This document shows positions 21,327 to 33,017 of a DNA stretch of 64,000 nucleotides, piece by piece. A program made the position numbers and the translations under genes. Below the pieces are notes generated by a model. That model was not told the origin of the DNA. It searched no databases and saw only the letters and a program-made list of their open reading frames with translations. Source of the stretch: Gavia stellata (lineage: Eukaryota > Chordata > Aves > Gaviiformes > Gaviidae). How positions within the stretch are numbered: the stretch's first letter is position 1; the number at the start of each line of letters is the position of its first letter. The stretch spans positions 1,240,001-1,304,000 of the forward strand of contig NW_026776913.1 in assembly GCF_030936135.1 (NCBI RefSeq), written 5' to 3'.

Positions 21327-22379
21327 TTAATACAACCAAGAAAAGCTAAAAACCAAAGAAACCAAACCAAACAACCTACCAAAGAGAGTCTGGGCATGTA
21401 ATGAGTTATGTGACAAGTGATATGCAGAAGAAGATGGGCAGTTCATTGCTGCTTCTGAAAAGCAACCAGTCATGAGTTTCCTTAGGGCATCCTTGAGCTC
21501 CTTATTCCTCATGCTGTAGATGAGGGGGTTCACTGCTGGAGGCACCACCGAGTACAGAACTGCCATCACCAGGTCCAGGGATGGGGAGGAGATGGAGGGG
21601 GGCTTTAGGTGGGCAAACATGATAGTGCTGATGAACAGGGAGACCACAGCTAGGTGAGGGAGGCACGTGGAAATGGCTTTGTGCCGTCCCTGCTCTGAGG
21701 GGATCCTCAGCACGGTCCTCAAGATCTGCACATAGGACAGCACAATGAAAACAAAACACCCAAAACTAAAACAAGCACTAACCACAATAAACCCAACTTC
21801 CCTGAGGTAGGCGTCTGAGCAGGAGAGCTTGAGGATCTGTGGAATTTCACAGAAGAACTGGTCCAAGGCATTACCTTGGCAGAGAGGTAGTGAAAATGTA
21901 TTGGCTGTGTGCAGCACAGCATAGAAAAAAATACTGCCCCAGGCAGCTGCTGCCATGTGGACACAAGCTCTGCTGCCCAGGAGGGTCCCGTAGTGCAGGG
22001 GTTTGCAGATGGCAATGTAGCGGTCGTAGGCCATGATGGTGAGAAGATAAAACTCTGCTGACATGAAAAGGACAAACAGAAAGAATTGAGCAGCACATCC
22101 TGCAAAGGAGATGGCCCTGGTGTCCCAGAGGGAATTGGCCATGGCTTTGGGGAGAGTGGTGGAGATGGAGCCCAGGTCGATGACAGAAAGGTTGAGAAGG
22201 AAGAAGTACATGGGGGTGTGGAGGTGGTGGTCGCAGACTATGGCGGTGATGATGAGGCCATTGCCCAGGAGGGCAGCCAGGTAGATGCCCAGGAAGAGGC
22301 AGAAGTGCAAGAGCTGCAGCTGACGCGTGTCTGCAAATGCCAGGAGGAGGAACTGGGTGATGGAGCTGCTGTTGGACAT
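21327..22379 (-). CDS. OR2, OR14-like olfactory receptor with extended C-terminus
   Basis: An intact 350-residue seven-helix receptor for odorants at the olfactory cilium membrane, coupling to G-olf. The start chosen is the ATG of MSNSSS at 22379: it has an N-glycosylation site (N3-S-S) and matches the paralogues. A further ATG at 22466 lies upstream of a splice acceptor (CAG at 22404-22406) and is likely intronic. Motifs are LGNG (TM1), PMYFF (57-61), Cys95 and Cys177 (disulfide pair), AYDRYIAIC (118-126), KAISTCLPH (TM6) and NPLIYSMRN (284-292). The usual stop near residue 311 is absent, so about 39 extra residues follow, ending in a hydrophobic run. It is head-to-head with OR3 across block B. 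Confidence 0.93.
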   Translation of the reverse strand: MSNSSSITQFLLLAFADTRQLQLLHFCLFLGIYLAALLGNGLIITAIVCDHHLHTPMYFFLLNLSVIDLGSISTTLPKAMANSLWDTRAISFAGCAAQFFLFVLFMSAEFYLLTIMAYDRYIAICKPLHYGTLLGSRACVHMAAAAWGSIFFYAVLHTANTFSLPLCQGNALDQFFCEIPQILKLSCSDAYLREVGFIVVSACFSFGCFVFIVLSYVQILRTVLRIPSEQGRHKAISTCLPHLAVVSLFISTIMFAHLKPPSISSPSLDLVMAVLYSVVPPAVNPLIYSMRNKELKDALRKLMTGCFSEAAMNCPSSSAYHLSHNSLHAQTLFGRLFGLVSLVFSFSWLY

Positions 22380-22403
22380 TTTCTGTCTCTTGGTCTGGGG
22401 GCT

Positions 22404-24430
22404 CTGTCCAAAAAAGGAAAAAACAGGAAAAATTAGGACAGATTTCTCTGAGAAAACCCACTCCATTTTTCATCGCAACCTTACGCAGTTGGAATACATT
22501 TCCATTCTCTAGTTTGTGCTGGCTGAGTGTGCTGTGAGGAGCAGGAGCTCTGCCCTTCTGCTGCTGAGGAGTCAGCTTTGCTCTGCTGCAGTGGGTACAT
22601 GGGACCTGACTTGTGACAGCTCCGATGATCACAGGGGATGTCAGATGTAATCCACCTTTCATGGAAAAATTCAATATCTGCACTCATGACATGGAAGAAC
22701 GTGGGCTGTGAAAGAGAGGCTCAGCATGACTTTCTTATAACTTTGTCTGTGTTTTTTCACAGGGCTGCAGTGTACATCAGTCCTTTTCCCATCTGCCCTG
22801 TGCTTTCGCTTGTGCTGCCTTGGAGATGACTTCACACACAAATTAGTCTTTTAAAAAAAACCCTAATCCTGGACTCTGATGAGACCAGAGGAGTCCTGTT
22901 TCAAAGAACAGCTCTGCAAACTCTTCTCCAGACCAGCCCAGAGGTGGAGGTGTGATGGAGGGGGCAGGACACGACCCCTCCCAGAGAGAAGCAACTGACT
23001 CTGCGAGGAGAGTGCCGACCCCCAAGGAAAGGCTCCGCACTCCCGAGGATCCCACAGCAGAGCTGCGCCTTTCTGGGGGGCAGCTTGCAAGCCCTGCAGG
23101 ACAGGCAAAGCAGAGACTCGGGGGTCCCTCCGATGGGAGGTTCTACAGAGAGAGTCAGCTCATTGCCCCGCAGACAGTGCCCAGCAGACATCTGCAGGGA
23201 AACACAGAAAGAGAGCTGCCTGAGCGCACCCTCCCCCTGTGCTCCTTTGCAGTGTCCTCCCAACCCCGTCCCTGTCTCTGCTGCCTGCAGCTGTCCCTGC
23301 CAGGAGCTGGTTCTCTGTCCCCTGTGTCTCCTCCCTGGCAGTGCTCACAGAGCCCATCCCACCCGCTGCCTGCTCAGCTCTGCCCTGCAGAGCCCTCCCT
23401 GCAGCAGGACACTGCCCAGGGGCATCTCTGGGTGTGCAGGCTCTGAGGGGAACATCAGACCAGCCCTGGCGAGGCTGGAAAAGTGACACTGATGCTGTCT
23501 GTGACCACGGCATGGTGATTTCCAATACTCCCCGCTTTATTCACCTCTAAGAGGAACAGACTTGGAATTTCAGTGCCTCCTCCGGAAATGAGAGATTAAT
23601 TTCTATGTGCCATTGCCCACCCAGACAACCCAGAGGAGAAGATTGAAAGACCAGGATCCTTCCCTTTCAGGCAGCCCCTGCCTTGCTGTGCTTCCTGAAA
23701 AGTCTCCTGGGAAGATCCTGCAGTGATGTGGAGCTGTGAGCAGCTCTGACCCACACAGCACCCTCTCAACAGCAGAAGCACCCTGCCATTGCACTGGTCT
23801 CTCCTTCCACCCCCAGCTTCTCCCCACAGCGCCGTGGGGAGCTCCCCGGGCAGGCTGAGTGCTGACCCTGGCAGGCAGCAGAGTCCCTGCCCCAGCACCC
23901 AGCCCCGGGGGTGCAGGGACCCTGCTCAGAAGGACAGCCCTGGGCACCCCTGGCTGCACACCCACCTTCACACCCTGCAGCCGTCCCTGGCAGAAGGCAG
24001 CCCTCATGCCCTGTCCCTCTGATGGTGCAGCAGGGAAGCCCTGCTCTGGAGCACCTCCTGCTCCTCTACACTGGAGAACCTGTGGCAGTTCTTCCTGAAA
24101 GGTCTCAGAGTTTGTGGGATGTCCCAGCATTAGGAGATCTTCTCGTGAACTACACCTAAATTGCCCCACACCCAGAGACTTACCGTGTCAAGGGCTGTGA
24201 AGATTTCTCCTCCAGTGAGCTCGCCTCTGTCCTCCCACCCCAGACTGCCTTTAACCTCTCTCTGCCTTGATCCTCTCCCCTCGGTGCCTGCAGGCAGTGC
24301 CCTCAGCCCTGCTGCGCTCTGCAGAGGAGCTGCTCCTGGGCAGAGCTGTCTCTCGGCAGCGCTGCCCGCTTGCCATGAGCTCCCTCTGTCCCAGGAGCCC
24401 GGCCCAGCTCAGCAGCAGAGGAGCAGCCCA
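22404..24430 (-). promoter_or_regulatory. block U, 5' flank and likely first intron of OR2
   Basis: GC-rich 2-kb block directly upstream of OR2, starting at the splice acceptor (minus strand TTTTTGGACAG). It recurs upstream of OR4 (47394-49415, direct) and in part, inverted, upstream of OR3 (33844-35467) and OR5 (61118-62190). Avian OR genes commonly have a non-coding 5' exon, so this block probably holds the promoter, first exon and intron. That is inference; no TATA box or start site is assigned. Open frames here (for example 22952-23446 plus) are GC effects. Confidence 0.55.
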
Positions 24431-27374
24431 AGGCGGCACTTTCTCTGCCCCTCGGGGCTCCCCCCAGGGGTCCCTGGGGCTCCAGGGGAACCTGCTGTGA
24501 AACAGGCTGGAGCAATCACTGAGGTTCCCTCCCGCAGCTGGGGAGAGACACTTCTTCCCAGCACTGTCATTTCCCTGCTGAGAGACAGAGTCACGCCTAA
24601 ATATCAACTTTTCTTGGCCCATCTTTAGACAGGACAGCCAGACAGGGACAGGCAGGGATCTCCTTTACCCCTGCTGAGGGAAGGGATGCAGCTGAGCCCG
24701 ACAAGGCATCTCATCCTGGGTTTGGAGTGCTGGGGCTGGAAGGGCACTCAGCTCCCTCCCATGCACACCACAGACCCACAGCAGGTGGGATTCCTCCTGC
24801 CCCCCTTCAGGTGGACACACAATAGGCACCTGCATGTGAGCTCCTGCTCTCAGCTCCCATGGTAATTAATGGAGCTGGAGGCCAGGAGTGAGCTGTTCAG
24901 ATGCAGTTGTCTGGTGACATCTGAGGTGCCAGAGGTGGTCAAAGATGTGTGCCGGTAATAGAGACAGATTGAAGATACGTGCAGGCTGATGTAGAGACAG
25001 GCCAACATCTGGGGCATCTTCTTGGAGGCTCTTGGGAATTTCCTTTGGCCAACTGAAAGGACAGCTGCTGCCAAATTAAGGGCAACTGAACCTGTCCCTA
25101 CTCGTTATGTTCAGGTCAGCCTATAGAGACATTCATAGGATGGAATGGAGTCGTATGCTATAGGGAGAGCTCAGTCTCTTTCTTCCTCTCCTCCAGGTGT
25201 TGGGTTTATTTGATCTTCACTGACTGTATTGGCAGCTGTCTCGTGTTCATCCCCACATTGTGGTACAGAATTCAAGGCAGCTGCTCAATGTAATGTTCAA
25301 ATCCAGGCCCACAGAGCTACATGAGATGCCAGGGCTGGCAAGAAAATCACAGGACCAACAGGAAAGCAATTCCCATTCAGGGTGGGTGTGTGACAAGACA
25401 CCGCAGGCGGCATTGCACACAATGCAATTTGGTGGCTGTGTGCCATTGCTGTTGCCATCACTCAGAGGTATTGGTCATCAGATGTCATCAGAGAGGCAAC
25501 GTCTGTCCCTTCTCTGCCCAATAGCTGCAGGCATTGCGTGAACACAAAGCACATCACACAGGGATCTTTATTCACTCCCTTGATGATACAGTCCAGGAAC
25601 AGAACAATCCTTTTCTCAGTGTGCTTGCGCACATCTTGTCTTCATGGACCGCATCCTCCAAGCACAGCAGTTGTCCATACCAAAACTCAATTGAAACCCA
25701 AAAAAGAATTCAAGGGCACCTAGATGAGCTGTTGCTACTTCAGGAAGAGTTAAGGAAGAGACAGAGAGACTGTGGAACAACTGCAAAGATTAGTAAGAGT
25801 AGGTGTAGATAGGTCCGAGATGCTCTGTGTCCCCTTTGCCTCAGTTTCCACCATTAAAGGTCTCCCAGGCCTTTGTGCTTTGAGGCAGGGCTCTGGAGGA
25901 GAACAACCAGCTGTGAATGGGGATGAAGCCAGGGGTTACCTGAGCAAACCGCACACCTACCAGTCCATTGGACCGTAGGGGCTGCATCCAAGTGTGCTGG
26001 GAGAGTTCTTCACCAGTAGATCCTGGTCCATGATGATCCCAGTAAGGAAGGTACTCAGACTCTGTGAGGTATCATTTAAAATGCAGTGAGGGCTAAGATT
26101 ATAAAGAGAGAATCGTATAGGTAATCTTTTATCTAGTTAGGTGGTGGGATGCCTAGGTGGTGTAGCATCAGATGGGACTCCCAGCCATGCGCAGCACGCC
26201 ATGCAGACCCCATCCAGAGAAAAGAGTCTCCTGTTTTGGTCAATCAAACTCTTACTGTATTCCCTTAAGTGGAAACGACTCTATTCCTCTTCTCCACAGT
26301 CAGTCAGAAATGATGTTCTCATGAGACCTTCCTGCTGCATTGTCAGACAGAGACAAGGCCATGCAGGTGCCATGATGGCCGGTACCGAGTGGGAGCTGCC
26401 CGCAGGGTGCACTGTGACAAGGAGCTGCCGAGGTTGTCCTGTGCCCAAGGGATCTCTGCAGCACAGTACAGGTGTGGAGGCCACGCTGTACATGCAGCAC
26501 AGCATAGCACTAATTGCTCGGTGGACGATGGTCTTCTGGTCAGGACCAGTGATCAGGTTTCCCTGGGAGAAGTCTGCGCTCCACCCCGGTGCCACGGCTG
26601 AGGTGCTGCAGCCCAAAGGTGCATGGCCAGGAGGAGCTGGAGCACAGGCAGGAGGAGCTGAAGCCCCAGGACGTGTCACTCTACTGTGATGGTTTGGGAT
26701 TAAATGAGAAGTGGTGAATCAGCTTGCTGAGCTGGGGTGCTGCAGTGGAGGGATACAGGCTCTGATGGAGAAGGTGACAGGGAGGACAAGACTAGGGGGG
26801 AAGCACCCTGTGTGAAGGAAGAGCTAGGATATATGGAGCTCCTCTGTGAGATGGGCCACAGGTTGGGCCAGCTTCTGTGAGTGAGGATGAGAAGATAAGT
26901 CAGTAAGGGTGACATGGTCTTAGTCATATCCTACCTGGTCATGGAGAGGAAACAGCAATAGTCCTCTCTCAGCAAGCCGAGGAAGTCTCCAGGTTAAGGA
27001 GCAGGTTCCTGTGGGGGACTGTAAGCGCCCTGGCATTCCCTGGCCAGGCAAAGCGACAGGATGCCGGCAGCCTGGAAGCTCCTGGGACAAGTTCCGAACA
27101 GAGCTGCCAGGTAGGGACAACAAGGGGGATGCTCACCTGGAGGCGGTACTGGCAAACAAGGAAATATTGGGGTCCCAGGTGTCAAAGGAAGGCCAGCAGC
27201 AGAGCACAGGCTGGTGGACTCCAGAGGAGAAGACTTTGATGTACGGGGGGACTGATCCAGGTGGTGCCATGGGAAGAAGCTCTGAAGGGGGAAGGAGCTC
27301 AGGAAATGTGATAGGCCTTGCAGGACAGCCTCTCCCGAGCACAAGAAGGTTCTCTCTGAATACCTATGGAAAGG
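24431..27374. other. block B spacer, no gene recognised
   Basis: Recurs at 49.42-52.38 kb. It contains no recognisable exon. A few open frames of 90-180 codons differ between the copies and carry frame changes (for example 26141-26689 plus against 51126-51416), which argues against coding. Confidence 0.5.
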
Positions 27375-27692
27375 AAACATTCATATGTTGGCCAGCATTG
27401 CTCTGATGGCCAAGAGCATCCCAGCTTGTATCAGAAATAGTGTTGCCGGCAGTACTAGGGAAGTGATTGTCGCCCTGTAGAGAGGTGGGTGCTGGTCTCT
27501 TTTCCTCAAATGACAAGGGAATGGACAAGAGGAAACAGCCACAAGTTCTGCCATGGGATTCTTAGAGTGTGGTTGAGGCGCTGAGGGACATGGTTTAGTG
27601 GTGGACTTAGCAGGGTTAGGTTTACAGTTGGACTTGATGATCTTAAAGGTCTTTTCCAACCTAAACCATTCTATGAATCGATGATTCTATGA
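27375..27692 (+). mobile_element. CR1 LINE 3' fragment (block B copy)
   Basis: It has GGGAAGTGATTGTCGCCCTG, GTTGGACTTGATGATCTTAA and the 3' end CCATTCTATGAATCGATGATTCTATGATCC. Compared with its partner at 52380-52776 it has lost roughly 0.1 kb in the middle. It is 5'-truncated and has no RT core. Confidence 0.85.
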
Positions 27693-29720
27693 TCCTTGTA
27701 CAGAGTCTGCACATGAATGCCACGCACTGATGCCACCATTACAGAGAAGGAGACAGGGCATTTGACCAGGTTGTTGAACCCTGGAATCGGTATGCCATGC
27801 CTCCTGAGGTTCTCGCAAGCACCTAAGCTTTTGTGCAGAGGACTGTGAGTCCGCTTTAGGTGTCCTGCCTGTCTCCCGCCCCATGCTGTGCTTTAGGCTG
27901 TGAAGAGAATCAAAACCAACTTTATGACTAGGTTAGCTTAATTTTACATGCTGAAATGCAGGGCAGATGAAGGGAGCTCTGAGCTTCCAGGCTCTCAGTC
28001 ACCCAGTTAGGACTTCAGAGAATGGAAATGCAGGTAATCTTCTTGTGCCAGTGTACACCACATCATAATTTTGCCTTCCTTTGTACCTTTTAACTGACCT
28101 GGGATCTGCCCGTTGGCTGCCTATGATTAAAAAAGAAACTATTCTTCTCGTCCACCTCCCCCTCCTCAAAAAAGCAGCGAAAAAAGATATGGAGCATGGA
28201 TTACTTAAGGACAATACTGTAATCTTTAAATTATAGGGGAGAGCAAAGGTAGTACAATGAATTCCAAAACATCCTTGAGAGCTTCCTTATTTTCACTTGT
28301 CTCCAAAGCTCAGCCTGATTAGGTCTTGAAAGGACTACCTCAAATCTCTGCAACCCAAATCCCTCCAACCTCCTCTTAGCAAAGGTCTTTTAGCCCCGGA
28401 CACTTCTGCCCATCACTACAGCACACTGTCCAATCTCTCTTTTTCAGCTGGGTGACATCAAGGTACTCCATTGCAACGCCTTGCCTACAAATGTCTTCTC
28501 TCCATGCTGATCCCACTTGGATCATGCCATGTTATGTACGGCTCCATCCTCCTCTTGCAGAGCTCCATTGGATGGGCAGTTTTCCATTTCTTTCATGCCC
28601 ATTCACCTTCACAACATTTTCTCTTGCATGCATACCACATATTGTCTGAAGCAGCACATTTACCGCCCACAGCTTCACTGTTTACCCACTGCAGGCTGAG
28701 ATATTTCTCCTCTTGCAGCAGACATTGTGCAAAACTGCTCCATATATGGAAACCCACTTCAATGCTGCATATTCATTTGGGCTAAAAAAAAGATAATGAA
28801 AATCTCCTGAGCTAGTTTCTCAAAGACACATTTTCAAAGCGGCAAAGCAGATTCAATACAGAAATGCTGAGAGCCAAGTTGCAAAGAGAGAGGGAAAAAT
28901 AGGTGAAGACTCACAAATTTGTCCAGACTCACAAATTCTCTGTCAGTCAAGAGCAAGTCCCACAGCCTGGGGGACGTTTTCATGAACTGACCCTCTGGGA
29001 AGTTTTGTTTCTTGGGCCTCTTGGCTCGAGCCTGTGGCATTCACATTTCCAGGAAGAGGAAAAGTTGTGGTTCAGGTATCAGACTTTTGCCGTCCTGCCT
29101 GGAGATCCAGGACAGTTGTGTCACACAACACCCAGTGTCATAGTGAAGACGGAGGCAGTGTGAATTGTAGTGGTTTGGACGCCAAGGAATTACATTGTTG
29201 GAGGGGAGTCAGAATATGAGAAGGAAAGAAGGGGGAAGTAATGATTTCTGTGTTAAAAAATGGGGAAACTGAGACCCAACTTGTGCATCTTTCCTCTGCG
29301 CAAGGATCTACCTTTTTTTTTCAGAGGCGCTGACTCTATCAGAGTAGCTTTCACAGTTGTCCTCTGCTAGGAAGCCCAGAGAACAAGAGGGATGGGATTC
29401 ATCTGCTTGGATTTAGACATGTCCAGTGGAAGGGCTTGATTCAGCTGCCCACTTCGCCCTGCCAATAGGGAGATGCCCTGAGGAATCCCAGACATGCAGG
29501 AATGCCACGCCTCAGCCTGGCTGGGTGACAGAAGAGAAAACAGCATGCTTAGAGTCAGTTTCCTCCCACTCCTGGGCAGGTCCGGCATTTCAACAGCTCC
29601 CACTTGCAGGATCACAACTGGCTTTACTTTAAAGAAGGAAGAAAGCCAGGCAAGTTTTTTACACTCTTCAAGACCAGACCTATATTTCTTTAAGACACAA
29701 ATTCCCTTCTCCCGCTTCTC
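27693..29720. other. block B spacer, no gene recognised
   Basis: AT-richer than the U blocks and recurs at 52.78-55.96 kb. It lacks the 1.15-kb piece seen at 54268-55420 in the right copy (junction near 29171). No coding or RNA signal seen. Confidence 0.5.
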
Positions 29721-29936
29721 ATTCCACAACCAGTCCCAAGATTCTGCACTTCTAAAGATATACCTGGTACACAAAAGAGGCACTTACGAGTGGTCCCCAC
29801 CTGATCAAAAGAGATCCACCACCTGTTTATTCCACAACCAGTCCCAAGATTCTGCACTTCTAAAGATATACCTGGTACACAAAAGAGGCACTTACGAGTG
29901 GTCCCCACTTGATCAAAAGAGATCCACCACCTGTTT
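29721..29936. repeat. 108-bp direct tandem duplication (2 units)
   Basis: Two adjacent units of 108 bases start with ATTCCACAACCAG at 29721 and 29829. A third start of the unit is seen only as ATTCC at 29937. The same two-unit array is at 55960-56175, so it arose before block B was duplicated. It lies just 3' of the OR pseudogene. Confidence 0.9.
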
Positions 29937-29948
29937 ATTCCTGGTGGA

Positions 29949-30282
29949 TCACAACATGTATGAGCTGTCGAGGCAGGCCACAGTTTTTCTGAGTGCATTT
30001 CCAAGAGCCCCCTCGACCTCCCTGTTCCACAGGCTGTAGAGGAGTGGATTGACCAGGGGCGTGAGGATGGTGTAGAAAAAGGAGAGGACTTTATGGAGCT
30101 GCCTCAGGGAGGCTGTCCTGGTGTCATGTAGACAACGACGAGGGTGCCATAGAATACAGTCACCACGATGAGGTGAGAGGAGCAGGTGGAGAGGGCCTTC
30201 TGCCTCCCCATGGTGGTTGGGATCCTCAGGACTGCAGCTCTGGTGCAGATGTAGGATACCAGCGTGAGTCCGAATGGGAAGG
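29949..30282 (-). pseudogene. class II OR pseudogene, C-terminal part only
   Basis: Minus-strand frames give [19 protein letters not shown] (TM5), [15 protein letters not shown] (TM6), and in another frame [29 protein letters not shown] (TM7 NPxxY region, shown here only to name the helix) with a stop at 29949. It therefore has a frame change and lacks everything before TM5. The fuller copy is at 56188-57118. The STCSSH and NPL-YSL-N signatures place it outside the OR14-like group, nearer OR6/10/11-type receptors. It is broken off at 30283, where foreign filler sequence begins. Confidence 0.8.
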
Positions 30283-30330
30283 CTCCACACACATGGGTGT
30301 GTCCCAGTGGGTGGCTCCCCAATTTGGCAC
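30283..30330. repeat. templated filler at a deletion junction
   Basis: CTCCACACACATGGGTGTGTCCCA and GTGGCTCCCCAATTTGG here also occur at about 32750-32795 and 60022-60066. Here the segment replaces the N-terminal three quarters of the OR pseudogene and its flank, which survive at 56.52-57.63 kb. Confidence 0.7.
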
Positions 30331-32003
30331 AAGTCCCTGATGATTCCCTGTCTCAAACTTCCTATCTTTACCGTGAGTTGGAGATGGCCGAGGCAGTCAC
30401 CTAGACAGCCCAGAGAGCTCCTGGAATGGAGGAGCCCTTTTACTCAGTCATTCACCCCACCTACACTGGGGTGCGTTGTTCCTGAAGGTGCTTCCATGGG
30501 GAGGGTGCCTCAGATTCACTGCTCGCTCTAAATCACATCCCATGTAGATGGCTGAGAGACAACTGTGAGAGAGCTGAGGGATTGAGATGGATCCCTAAGA
30601 TACGAGCAAGATGGAGAAAGAGACAGCGAGAGATTAAGAGAGTTGAGAACATAAGGGACATGTCTTGGCACCCTGGCCCCATACACTCTGCCCCAACCTC
30701 TGCCTGTCCACTGAGGTGTGTGAGTGCCCATTAGCTTATGCCCCACAGCTCTGACTGCACTGACCACCACGCTGCCTGTATCTGGGTTCAGCAGTGTCAA
30801 GGACACAGAGAGGGTATCTAAGGAAAGAGGAGCTGGAATGAGAAGACAGGCAGGACAGGACTGTACCAAGACACATGGTCTCACTTCATAGCTGCCACTG
30901 TGCCAAGAGCCACTGGCACTAAATGGCAACACTGTGACAGGGATTAGAGAAGAGGAGAGGTTTCCTTTTAATTTTGGAGAGACTTTAAGGTACAGTTGTA
31001 ACCCTCATGTCTTCAAAGGAGGGCCCCGCTGAGCAAGAGTCCCTCCCTTGTGCAAATGACCACGCGTTGCCCGGTATGTGGCTCAGGGCACTTGGCATTA
31101 CCTATGGGAAAACTAAGCTGCCAAGTCGATGCTAAGTACAGTTCTCCTGAAGACCACTGTAGGAGGAGATGATATCACCCTCTAGAGTGCTGATCCTTCC
31201 CCGCTATCAAAGGAGGCCAGAGAATGAACTCATCTTTTTAGACATTAAAGTTATAAAAGTCTATGTCTGAACAAGCTAATTCCACTGAATGTGCTGGATT
31301 AGCTGAAGTATTGGCTCTGGGATCATTGTGTCAAGGAATGGACATTTATTTCACCAAACGAGAGTGATCTGGAGACAGGTGCACTGTTACTCCAAACTAC
31401 ATTCCTGACCAATATTCTAGATTCTGGACCAAAATAGAAGAGAGGTCATTCTCAACAGTTCAACTGGACCGAATTTCAGGCATGTTTTTGTTCTGACCAG
31501 GAGGTTAACAGAGATGTAAGTGCCACTTGGTCGAAAAATTAAGCTGTTATTGTTCTCTTCATTGTGTTCCACCTATTTCCTGTCATTTCCTAAAGACTAA
31601 GAGGTTCAGCAAAGATCTGCCACCAAAATAATCAGGAAACCAGATTTAGAAGGAAGGCGCAGTTGCATGAGAACCGGACGAGGGCGAAGCTTGTTGAGAA
31701 TTGGGTGTGCCATGGAGGGATGAAGTCCTCTGCTTGTTGCTCTCTGTCTTGGTTTGCACGCTTAGAAAATGCCACTGTGGTATTCACCAGGGTTTGTAAA
31801 GTGCTTGTAGGTCATTTGAAAGGCATTGCTATGTAGGGTCGTCTTATGATGACATGTTGCAGAAGAGAGTCTGGTGTGATATTCGATTAAGGAGATCTTA
31901 CACTGCTAAGAAAGAGAGGTCTCATTTCTGCAGATGCATCATAACCATGTGTTTGCCCTCCCCACCCCTCTCCCCTTTCAAAATCCACTTACAACACCTC
32001 TCC
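30331..32003. other. block B spacer, no gene recognised
   Basis: Highly similar to 57.64-59.2 kb. It is AT-rich between 31 and 31.85 kb. No gene seen. Confidence 0.55.
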
Positions 32004-32512
32004 TCAGGTGGAAAAGCAGTTTCTGAAGATTATCCCACTTCTTTTGAAACCTGCCTTGAGAGCATCTTTCATCAGCTGGTTCCTGAGGCTGAAAACAAAG
32101 GGACTCATCAAAGGAGTTGGCAGTGTGTTGAGAAGGGCCACTGCCTTGTTTCAGGAAATGTGGTGACTTGAAGGCTGGACATACATGAAGATGCAGCCCA
32201 GAAGGGAGTAGAAGTAGCACTGAGTTAAGCAGCCTGGGCAGGATATGGCTTTGCTGGCCATGCACAAGTTTCCTACGTCTTTGGGTATGATGGATATGGT
32301 GATGAAAACCTCCAAACAGGAGAGGTTACAGAGGGAAAAGTACATGGGACTGTGGAGGTCTCCTTCAGACAGAATGATGGAATGATCGGCAGGTTTGTCC
32401 CTAAGATCACCAGGTGTGAAGCCAGGAGAGCGATTGCCATGAGGGGCTCCTGATGGTGGAGGGAGGGGAAGCCCAAGAGAAGGAACTCTGTGACAGTTGT
32501 ATGGTTCAACAT
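32004..32512 (-). pseudogene. class II OR pseudogene with internal deletion (left copy)
   Basis: Starts MLNHTTVTEFLLLGFPS at the ATG 32512 (sequon N3-H-T), a classic OR N-terminus unlike the OR14-like genes. TM2-TM3 residues (FITISIIPKDVGN, CPGCLTQCYF) follow in another frame. The sequence then jumps to the TM7 end SPFVFSLRNQLMKDALKAGF and a TGA at 32004-32006. TM4-TM6 are missing, about 0.45 kb. The same internal deletion is in the copy at 59204-59784, so it was dead before the duplication. Frames and motifs suggest an OR6-like subfamily, low certainty. Confidence 0.8.
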
Positions 32513-33017
32513 TTCTGCATCCGAGCTGCAGTGGTGGGGGGCGTGGGGAGAATAACCCCATACATCAGGACAGGCTGGGACGTGAGCAGCTGAGGAGAAG
32601 GTCCTGGGCACTACGAGGGATGCCCTACAACCAGTAGCGTACGGTCCCTATGAACAAGGGCAGCTGCACGTGGGGCTGTGTTAGGAGGAGTGTGGGCCAC
32701 CCAGACAACTTGAGTGATCATCCCCCTTGACTCAGCACTGGTGTGGCTCCACACACATGGGTGTGTCCCAGAGGGTGGCTCCCCAATTTGGAGAAGTCAG
32801 GAGGAACTAGAGACTGTCGAGTGCAGGTCTGCCAAGATGGGGTACGGGACTGGGTGAATATGATCTGTGTGGGGCGGCTGAGGGACCTGGGTAGCACTGA
32901 CCCAGTGGCAGAGAGGCTCAGAGCAGTATAGGAGTAGCCTGAGACTGCTGGAAAGGTGGTTTCAGAGATGATGGTGCTTTTCTTCATAGTGGGAAATGGC
33001 ATGAGAAAGAACTTATA
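32513..33017. other. spacer, nothing recognised
   Basis: Conserved at 59.79-60.29 kb. It includes the source-like copy (32750-32795) of the filler at 30283-30330. Confidence 0.5.

Noticed and set aside
22380-22466. Upstream in-frame ATGs as starts of OR2, OR4 (47371-47457) and OR5 (62779-62850)
   Set aside because: The added residues run through a pyrimidine-rich splice acceptor and differ between genes, whereas MSNSSS with its sequon is common to OR2, OR4 and OR5.
22952-24628. Several conserved 100-190-codon frames in the OR 5' blocks as genes
   Set aside because: They are conserved because the whole U block is recently duplicated. The frames are open on both strands and differ between OR2/OR4 and OR3/OR5 copies.
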